Shown here: in pieces, positions 5,132-10,506 of the stretch
Layout of the letters: every line of letters starts with the position of its first letter
Position numbering within the stretch: the first letter of the stretch is position 1
DNA from: an uncultured Rhizobiaceae group bacterium
GTDB taxonomy: Bacteria; Pseudomonadota; Alphaproteobacteria; Rhizobiales; Rhizobiaceae
Assembly: GCA_938009335.1 (NCBI GenBank)
Contig: CALLHT010000143.1
Span: forward strand, 1-10,506
Direction of reading: 5' to 3'
Length of the DNA stretch: 10,506 nucleotides
Position numbers and translations under genes: made by a program
Notes under the pieces: model-generated
Database searches by the model: none
Seen by the model: only the letters and a program-made list of their open reading frames with translations
What the model was told of the DNA's origin: nothing

Positions 5132-7771
5132 ATGCAGTTGTCAGAATTAGAAACCGGTCGAGTAAATCCTACTGTAAGAGAGGGTTTGGGAACACAATTC
5201 TCAGTGCTTGTAGGGTTATGCCTACTCGGTGTTGTCGGATTGAGCTTTATCAGCTTAGCCAGCTGGAATGTGCTTGACCCAAGCTTTTCTTATGCAAATG
5301 GCAAAGAAGTGACCAACACACTGGGATATCCCGGTGCGGTTTTCGCAGATCTGGCCATGCAATTCTTAGGCCTTGCTGCAGCAATCGCGCTTATTCCTCC
5401 TGCAATCTGGGGTTGGACGAAGCTTCTACAAAGACGGATTCCTAGCTTCAAACATCGCTTGTTGATTTGGCCTGTTTCTATGCTGCTTTCCGCTGCATTT
5501 TTTGCTTGTGTATCCACACCTCATTCTTGGCCTTTACCGCTTGGTCTAGGCGGTGTGATTGGTTCATTCTCCCTTGCCTTGCCTGAGGCTTTATTGGGCG
5601 AAGTTACTGGCATTTATGCGGTTGCTTTGGCCACGATATTTGGCACAACCGCACTGGGCGCGACCCTTGCGGCTTCTGGGCTATTCTGGCGCTTGCGCGA
5701 TCCGCTTGCTGACGGTTTGAGTGACGAAGCAATCGATTCTCTGGTTGATGATGAAGATGAACCAAGCTGGTTCCTAGGTGCGCTTGGGCACTACTACTAT
5801 TCAGCAAAAATGCGCTTTCAATCGCGGAACTCCACGCCCTCAAATGTGAAATCTGATCCATTCGAAGATGAGCCTAAACCAAGTCTGCTCGCCCGGTTGA
5901 AGGGTTTTCATGCGAAAATGATGCATTCAGATGACGAACTGGATTATTTCCCTGAACAGTCTGCACAACGCGCTGCCATGCCTCAGTTTGATGAACCTGC
6001 TAGTTCTATTGAAGCGATGCCCGCCGCGGCAGATTTCGATGGGCCTGATTACGGTGAAAACACATATAATGAATTTGAGCAACACGCCGAAGCGGATGCA
6101 GCAATCGAAGAATGGGCTCCTCAACCTGCGCCGGAAATGGTTTCTCCACCTTTGGCTGAAGCAACACCTGCAGGTCGTGTGCAAGCAAAGGCGCCGCCGC
6201 CAAAACCTTCAGCTCGGGTTCAACGCGAAGCGCAACCTTCTCTAATTAATATGTCAGATTTTGATCTGCCGTCCCTGCACTTCTTGCAAGATACGCCCCC
6301 TGCAAATGCAGAGATGCAGCTGTCGCAGGAAGCACTTGAGCAAAATGCCCGTCTGCTTGAAGGCGTTTTAGAAGATTTCGGTGTCAAAGGTGAGATTATC
6401 AATGTGCGGCCGGGTCCGGTAGTTACGCTTTATGAACTGGAGCCTGCACCCGGCATCAAGTCATCTCGAGTGATCGGACTTGCCGACGATATTGCGCGAT
6501 CTATGTCAGCGATCGCAGCGCGTGTTGCAGTTGTACCGGGCCGTAATGCGATTGGTATTGAACTGCCGAACAGCAATCGCGAAACCGTCTACTTGCGCGA
6601 AATTCTGGCAAGTAAGGCGTATGATAGCTCTAAGGCAAAGCTGCCGCTTATTCTTGGTAAAACCATTGGTGGTGAAGCCACGATTGCTGATCTGGCAAAG
6701 ATGCCTCACCTATTGGTTGCAGGTACGACCGGTTCCGGTAAATCTGTTGCGATTAATACGATGATCCTTTCCATCCTGTATCGCATGACGCCTGAACAGG
6801 TGAAGATGATCATGATTGATCCAAAAATGCTGGAACTTTCCATTTATGATGGCATTCCGCATTTGCTCACACCTGTTGTGACTGATCCCAAAAAGGCGGT
6901 TGTGGCGCTTAAGTGGACAGTTCGTGAGATGGAAGATCGATATAAGAAAATGTCTAAAGTGGGCGTTCGAAACATTGATGGCTTCAATGCGCGCATCGCT
7001 GATTCTACCAAGAAAGGTGAGCGGATTACCCGAACAATCCAAACGGGTTATGATCGTGACACCGGCGAAGCCATCTACGAGGTGGAAGAGCTGGATCTTG
7101 AGCCAATGCCATACATCATCGTCATTATTGACGAGATGGCTGACTTGATGATGGTTGCGGGTAAAGATATTGAAGGCACAGTTCAACGCCTTGCGCAAAT
7201 GGCTCGAGCGGCCGGTATCCACGTTATCATGGCGACGCAGCGTCCATCTGTTGATGTGATCACCGGCACGATTAAAGCGAACTTCCCAACCCGTATCTCT
7301 TTCCAGGTTACGTCTAAAATCGATAGTCGAACCATTCTCGGAGAACAGGGCGCTGAGCAGCTTCTGGGCATGGGTGATATGCTCTACATGGCAGGTGGTG
7401 GACGCATTCAGCGTGTGCACGGGCCATTTGTTGCTGATGAGGAAGTTGATCAGGTGGTAAACCACCTCAAAGAGCAAGGCGTGCCGCAATATCTTGAAGC
7501 GGTTACAGAAGAGACTGAGGAAGATGCTGGTGCTGCCGCTGGTGGGGATGCGGGCGGACTTGCAGCCTCTAACGATATCTATGATCAAGCGGTTGCAATT
7601 GTATTGAAAGACCGGAAGGTTTCTACCAGTTACATTCAGCGACGTTTATCTATTGGCTATAACCGTGCAGCATCGCTGATTGAGCGTATGGAACAAGAAG
7701 GTCTCATCAGTGCGGCTAACCATGCGGGTAAACGGGAAATCCTTGTGCCCGGAGAAGATGAAACCATATAG
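5132..7771 (+). CDS. ftsK: DNA translocase FtsK
   Basis: An 879-residue septal DNA pump that couples division to clearing of the chromosome terminus and activation of XerCD at dif. The N-terminus has four predicted membrane segments (about 24-45, 69-94, 109-127, 159-186). An acidic, Pro/Ala/Gln-rich linker runs from about 190 to 395, much shorter than in the 1329-residue E. coli protein. The motor follows, with Walker A GTTGSGKS at 531-538 (Lys537) and Walker B IIVIIDEMAD with Asp667-Glu668. Typical FtsK/SpoIIIE stretches follow, such as ATQRPSVDVITGTIKANFP and ILGEQGAEQLLGMGDMLYM. The C-terminal gamma winged helix, which reads polar KOPS sequences, spans 815-879 (VQRR-type helix SYIQRRLSIGYNRAA). 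ATG 5132 is chosen because GGGAG lies seven bases upstream; the in-frame GTG at 5102 has no such site. The CtrA-like site lies upstream and lolA follows, as in many proteobacteria. Confidence 0.97.
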   Translation: MQLSELETGRVNPTVREGLGTQFSVLVGLCLLGVVGLSFISLASWNVLDPSFSYANGKEVTNTLGYPGAVFADLAMQFLGLAAAIALIPPAIWGWTKLLQRRIPSFKHRLLIWPVSMLLSAAFFACVSTPHSWPLPLGLGGVIGSFSLALPEALLGEVTGIYAVALATIFGTTALGATLAASGLFWRLRDPLADGLSDEAIDSLVDDEDEPSWFLGALGHYYYSAKMRFQSRNSTPSNVKSDPFEDEPKPSLLARLKGFHAKMMHSDDELDYFPEQSAQRAAMPQFDEPASSIEAMPAAADFDGPDYGENTYNEFEQHAEADAAIEEWAPQPAPEMVSPPLAEATPAGRVQAKAPPPKPSARVQREAQPSLINMSDFDLPSLHFLQDTPPANAEMQLSQEALEQNARLLEGVLEDFGVKGEIINVRPGPVVTLYELEPAPGIKSSRVIGLADDIARSMSAIAARVAVVPGRNAIGIELPNSNRETVYLREILASKAYDSSKAKLPLILGKTIGGEATIADLAKMPHLLVAGTTGSGKSVAINTMILSILYRMTPEQVKMIMIDPKMLELSIYDGIPHLLTPVVTDPKKAVVALKWTVREMEDRYKKMSKVGVRNIDGFNARIADSTKKGERITRTIQTGYDRDTGEAIYEVEELDLEPMPYIIVIIDEMADLMMVAGKDIEGTVQRLAQMARAAGIHVIMATQRPSVDVITGTIKANFPTRISFQVTSKIDSRTILGEQGAEQLLGMGDMLYMAGGGRIQRVHGPFVADEEVDQVVNHLKEQGVPQYLEAVTEETEEDAGAAAGGDAGGLAASNDIYDQAVAIVLKDRKVSTSYIQRRLSIGYNRAASLIERMEQEGLISAANHAGKREILVPGEDETI

Positions 7772-7838
7772 ATACTAGAGCTTGCAGGTAAAATCGTCAT
7801 GATTGAGCCATATAGCAGGTCTAATACACGGAGCGGCT

Positions 7839-7856
7839 GGCATTGAAAGCAATGTC
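7839..7856 (+). repeat. Small hairpin in the lolA leader
   Basis: GGCATTG, loop AAAG, CAATGTC can form a 7-bp stem with one G-U pair. It ends 17 bases before the lolA ATG, just ahead of the AAGGAAG ribosome-site region. It is too short and lacks the T-run of a terminator for ftsK. It may mark an RNA processing or translation-tuning element in the ftsK-lolA gap, or be chance. The rest of this 102-base gap shows no clear promoter. Confidence 0.3.
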
Positions 7857-7873
7857 TTTAAGGAAGTTGGAAA

Positions 7874-8494
7874 ATGACTAACACAGTTCGTCGATCATTC
7901 TTTTTTGCAGCAGCGCTGCTTGGTGCTGTAGTAGGTTCGGTGCTGCCATCGGTCGCGAGCGAGAAAGAGCGTGCGGTTAAAGAGATTACCAATCATTTTT
8001 CTTCTGTGCCAACGATGACCGGCGAGTTCATTCAGTTTGGCCCAACTGGCGAGCAAACAGGTGGTAAGTTTTTCATTCACCGCCCGGGTAAAATCCGGTT
8101 TGAGTATGAAGATCCTTCGCCTTTAATGGTTGTGTCGAACGGTAAAACACTGGGCGTTCGAAACAAGAAACTGAAAACCTGGCAGTATATTCCGCTTCGT
8201 AAAACGCCACTTAGCTTGCTTCTCTCGAAAGAGATCAAAGTAACCGATGAGTCCGTTCGTACGGTGGAAGCGCGTGAAGATGTGACGCGTGTCGTTATGG
8301 GTGACAAGAACCTGTTTGGCGATTCTGAAATTACGCTTCTCTTTGACCCAAGCAGCTATGATTTGCGTCAATGGACCATCAAGGACAATCAGGGCAAGGA
8401 GACTTCTGTGATGATCTTTAATGTCGAGAAGAACGTCAAAATTTCCAACAAAATGTTCCAGCTCCGTAAAGCTGCAAAGAAAACCGAACGCTAA
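7874..8494 (+). CDS. lolA: Outer-membrane lipoprotein carrier protein LolA
   Basis: A 206-residue periplasmic carrier that takes lipoproteins released by the LolCDE transporter and ferries them across the periplasm. Residues 1-28 form a Sec signal peptide: charged TVRR, a hydrophobic core FFFAAALLGAVVGSVL, and a likely cut after SVA (28). The mature protein shows the LolA pattern: TMTGEFIQFGPTGEQTGGKF (47-66) followed by IHRPGKIRFEYEDP, the RPGxxRFEY strand of the open hydrophobic barrel. WQYIPLRKTPLSLLL and the late DLRQWTIKDNQG strand also fit. ATG 7874 has AAGGAAG and GGA upstream. ftsK-lolA adjacency is also found in E. coli, which supports the call. Alphaproteobacteria often lack LolB; none is seen here. 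Confidence 0.93.
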   Translation: MTNTVRRSFFFAAALLGAVVGSVLPSVASEKERAVKEITNHFSSVPTMTGEFIQFGPTGEQTGGKFFIHRPGKIRFEYEDPSPLMVVSNGKTLGVRNKKLKTWQYIPLRKTPLSLLLSKEIKVTDESVRTVEAREDVTRVVMGDKNLFGDSEITLLFDPSSYDLRQWTIKDNQGKETSVMIFNVEKNVKISNKMFQLRKAAKKTER

Positions 8495-8530
8495 TTCCCA
8501 AGCTTCTTCAGTCTGCTTCTTGAGCCGACT

Positions 8531-8557
8531 GCAAAACCCGTTATGGTGAGGTTTTGC
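8531..8557 (+). repeat. Perfect 8-bp hairpin between lolA and xthA
   Basis: GCAAAACC (8531-8538) and GGTTTTGC (8550-8557) are perfect complements around an 11-base loop. No T-run follows, so it is not a standard intrinsic terminator. It ends 17 bases before the xthA ATG and just ahead of that gene's GGGAA ribosome site. A second, wider pairing is possible between ATTCCC (8494-8499, at the lolA stop) and GGGAAT (8563-8568), which would mask the ribosome site. The hairpin could stabilise the lolA 3' end or tune xthA expression; this is inference. Confidence 0.4.
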
Positions 8558-8574
8558 CAATCGGGAATCGCAGA

Positions 8575-9378
8575 ATGACGCTTAAACTTGCCACATGGAA
8601 TATCAATTCTGTTCGCTTGCGGATTGGCATTGTCGAGAAGTTTTTGAAAGAGCACGATCCTGATATTCTCTGCCTGCAAGAAATCAAATGCCAAAATGAT
8701 CAGTTTCCGTCAAAAAACTTCACCAGGCTTGGGTATGAGCACATCGCTGTTCATGGGCAAAAGGGCTATCATGGTGTTGCAACCGTTTCCAAAAGACCAC
8801 TGACTGATATCTCAAGCACTGATTATTGCCAAATGGGAGATACCCGGCACGTGGTAACGGGTTTCGAGGCAGGCGGGCGCAAACTTCGTGTTCATAATTT
8901 TTATGTCCCTGCTGGCGGTGATGAGGCGGATCCGGTGAAAAACCCGAAATTTGATCACAAACTAAAGTTTCTGGATGAAATGCTAGCGCTTCGCTCAGAT
9001 GACGATGGCGCAGAGAACCTTTTGGTGGGTGATCTGAATATTGCGCCACACGAAAATGATGTGTGGTCTCATAAGCAGCTTTTGAAAGTTGTAAGCCATA
9101 CTCCGATTGAAACTGAATTTTTAGACCGCATTCGCGATGAAGGCGACTGGCTTGATCTCATTCGTCATAAGGTTCCATATGATGAGCGGCTTTTCACGTG
9201 GTGGAGTTACCGCGCCAGAGATTGGGATGCCGCCGACAAAGGCCGCAGACTAGACCATATTTGGGCAGCTCCCACCCTTGGCGAAAACCTAACGGATATC
9301 TCTGTTCTGCGTGATGCGCGCGGATGGGAAAAGCCATCGGACCATGTTCCGGTTATGGCGACGTTTGATCTTGATTGA
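8575..9378 (+). CDS. xthA: Exodeoxyribonuclease III (AP endonuclease)
   Basis: A 267-residue member of the exonuclease III/APE1 family, almost the length of E. coli XthA (268). It cleaves abasic sites and trims blocked 3' ends in base-excision repair, using Mg2+. All catalytic motifs are present: LATWNINSVRLR (5-16, Asn9/Asn11), CLQEIKC with the metal-binding Glu36, NFYVPAGGDE, LLVGDLNIAPHENDVW (the Asp and Asn of GDLN), RRLDHIWA and the C-terminal SDHVPV with the catalytic Asp-His. ATG 8575 is preferred over an upstream in-frame TTG at 8554, because GGGAA lies eight bases before it and the protein then begins right at the first strand. Its 3' end converges with the CNB gene nine bases away, and I see no terminator hairpin there. 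Confidence 0.96.
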   Translation: MTLKLATWNINSVRLRIGIVEKFLKEHDPDILCLQEIKCQNDQFPSKNFTRLGYEHIAVHGQKGYHGVATVSKRPLTDISSTDYCQMGDTRHVVTGFEAGGRKLRVHNFYVPAGGDEADPVKNPKFDHKLKFLDEMLALRSDDDGAENLLVGDLNIAPHENDVWSHKQLLKVVSHTPIETEFLDRIRDEGDWLDLIRHKVPYDERLFTWWSYRARDWDAADKGRRLDHIWAAPTLGENLTDISVLRDARGWEKPSDHVPVMATFDLD

Positions 9379-9387
9379 ATTTGAGCT

Positions 9388-9855
9388 TTAACTATTTGAA
9401 GCCTCTGCTAAACGGCTTTGCACTTTTTCCAGTTCTTTTCCGATCGCCACAACATTAGCCGATATGCGCTGATATAGGTGTGCGGCAAGTTCCGGGTACT
9501 CGCTTAAGACACGATGCATGACATCGCGTCGAATTTTGAGAACTTCTGTATCTTTTGTGACCTTGGCAGTTCCGGTTCTTCGATTGCGGGTAAACAGCGC
9601 CATTTCACCAATAAGACTGCCGGGGCCCAGCGTCGTAACAGTGGGTGTTTTTTGTGCATCGTGGATTTCCAAAGAAAGCTCACCCGACAGGATAACGAAC
9701 CCGCCGTCAGCGGTTTGGCCATTATGAAAAAGCTCCATCCCCTCTGGCAGGTCCATTTTTTGGCCGCCAAAAGCGATCAGGCGAAGCTGATCTTCATTAA
9801 AACCTGCGAATAACTCTACGCTCCGCAACTTGGCAATGTCATTGGTAAGTGACAT
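9388..9855 (-). CDS. Stand-alone cyclic nucleotide-binding domain protein
   Basis: A 155-residue protein made of one CRP/PKA-type cyclic-nucleotide-binding beta-roll plus a helical tail, with no helix-turn-helix, so it is not a CRP/FNR transcription factor. The phosphate-binding cassette is visible at about 79-98: GSLIGEMALFTRNRRTGTAKV, with Glu84 for the ribose hydroxyl and Arg92/Arg93 near the position of the conserved phosphate-binding Arg. This is close enough to the consensus that real cAMP or cGMP binding is possible. The tail (about 105-155) looks helical and charged and may be a contact surface. CAGGGGATCAC places a GGGG ribosome site five bases before ATG 9855. It lies 35 bases downstream of the response-regulator gene on the same strand, probably in one transcript. 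No specific function is known to me. Confidence 0.9.
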   Translation of the reverse strand: MSLTNDIAKLRSVELFAGFNEDQLRLIAFGGQKMDLPEGMELFHNGQTADGGFVILSGELSLEIHDAQKTPTVTTLGPGSLIGEMALFTRNRRTGTAKVTKDTEVLKIRRDVMHRVLSEYPELAAHLYQRISANVVAIGKELEKVQSRLAEASNS

Positions 9856-9890
9856 GTGATCCCCTGTAGTGTGACCGAATGGCCATACAT

Positions 9891-10506
9891 TTATGGGATC
9901 AGTTTATAGCCCCCACCTTCAGTTACAAGCAATCTTGCATTTGAAGGCTCTTTTTCGATTTTTTGGCGAAGCCGGTAAATATGTGTTTCCAATGTGTGTG
10001 TTGTTACGCCTGAATTGTAACCCCAGACATTCTCTAGCAACTCATCGCGGCCAATGACCTTCTGCTCTGCGCGGTACAGGTATTTCATGATCGCAGTTTC
10101 TTTTTCGGTTAGGCGGACCTTGCTGCCGTCTTCTTCAGATAGAAGTTTCTGAGCAGGGCGGAACGTGTATGGACCAACATTGAAGATGGCATCTTCACTT
10201 TGCTCATGTGTTCTTAGTTGCGCGCGAAGTCGTGCCAAAAGTACCGCAAACTTGAAAGGCTTGGTGACATAGTCATTGGCGCCAGCTTCCAGACCCAAAA
10301 TCGTATCTGAGTCGGTGTCATGGCCTGTGAGCATAATAATCGGCGCCTTAAAGCCTGCTTTGCGCAAAAGCTTCACTGCCTCGCGGCCATCCATGTCCGG
10401 TAAACCCACATCCATTACCAGTAGATCGATATGCTCAGCCTTGGCAGTAGCAACGCCTTTTGTAGCGCTCGCTTCTGTGATGACATTGAATTCTTCATAT
10501 AATGCA
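9891..10506 (-). CDS. OmpR/PhoB-family response regulator (5' end cut off)
   Basis: A two-component response regulator whose reading frame stays open through the right edge; about 20 N-terminal residues, including the acidic pair, are missing. The receiver shows LLVMDVGLPDMDG, where the Asp after Met (codon 10410-10412) is the phosphorylation site. It also has IIMLTGHD with the switch Thr and NDYVTKPF with the conserved Lys 50 residues after the Asp, the normal spacing. The C-terminal winged helix follows, with the recognition-helix stretch TTHTLETHIYRLRQKIEKEP and the closing wing VTEGGGYKLIP. The internal ATG at 10415 is inside the receiver and is not the start. The wording resembles rhizobial regulators often labelled CenR (cell-envelope regulator), but I am not sure enough to name it. 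No kinase gene is visible; the CNB protein follows downstream. Confidence 0.93.
   Translation of the reverse strand, partial: ALYEEFNVITEASATKGVATAKAEHIDLLVMDVGLPDMDGREAVKLLRKAGFKAPIIMLTGHDTDSDTILGLEAGANDYVTKPFKFAVLLARLRAQLRTHEQSEDAIFNVGPYTFRPAQKLLSEEDGSKVRLTEKETAIMKYLYRAEQKVIGRDELLENVWGYNSGVTTHTLETHIYRLRQKIEKEPSNARLLVTEGGGYKLIP

Noticed and set aside
6710..7588. A 292-codon open frame on the minus strand inside ftsK.
   Set aside because: It lies antisense to the most conserved part of the FtsK motor, its translation is rich in His, Arg, Asn and Cys with no family likeness, and it reflects codon bias of ftsK rather than a gene.
7799..7846. A 15-codon open frame between ftsK and lolA as a leader peptide.
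   Set aside because: No ribosome site and no regulatory codon run; too short to support.
10413..10415. The ATG at 10415 as the start of the response regulator.
   Set aside because: The frame stays open upstream with receiver-like sequence, and this ATG would begin one residue before the phosphorylated Asp, destroying the receiver; the true start is beyond the window.

Overview
This window reads as a stretch of core chromosome from an alphaproteobacterium, most likely a member of the Hyphomicrobiales (Rhizobiales). The evidence is the protein sequences (ProXp-ala, a CGPC-type CnoX, an OmpR-type regulator with rhizobial wording), the gene order around ftsK-lolA-xthA, and a CtrA-type inverted site upstream of ftsK. 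Base composition looks close to balanced, lower in GC than most soil rhizobia, which would suit a marine or otherwise moderate-GC lineage. The lineage is an inference from sequence memory; no search was run.

Layout. A tRNA-Gly(GCC) sits at the left edge on the minus strand. Divergent from it is a plus-strand group: Ala-tRNA(Pro) deacylase (ProXp-ala) coupled by an ATGA overlap to a thioredoxin-TPR chaperedoxin (CnoX). After 112 bases come a stand-alone LON-domain protein and a Trm112-family small protein, 12 to 24 bases apart depending on the start. A minus-strand UbiH/COQ6-family FAD hydroxylase converges on Trm112 and diverges from a plus-strand acyl-CoA thioesterase II (tesB). Then come the plus-strand genes ftsK (DNA translocase), lolA (periplasmic lipoprotein carrier) and xthA (exonuclease III). 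The right end is a minus-strand pair: an OmpR/PhoB-family response regulator, cut by the window edge, followed by a stand-alone cyclic-nucleotide-binding-domain protein that converges on xthA.

Functional themes are translation fidelity (tRNA-Gly, ProXp-ala), protein quality control (CnoX, LON-domain protein), quinone and fatty-acyl metabolism (UbiH-like, TesB), division and envelope (FtsK, LolA), DNA repair (XthA) and signalling (response regulator plus CNB protein). The genes are packed tightly; the longest stretch without a gene is about 150 bases. I see no mobile element, CRISPR array, phage gene, toxin-antitoxin pair or defence island.

No clearly new multi-gene system is visible. The points most worth a second look are the CtrA-like inverted site upstream of ftsK, the apparent absence of glnK-amtB between tesB and ftsK, the response regulator/CNB pair, the same-frame amber junction between the LON and Trm112 genes, and small hairpins in the leaders of lolA and xthA.
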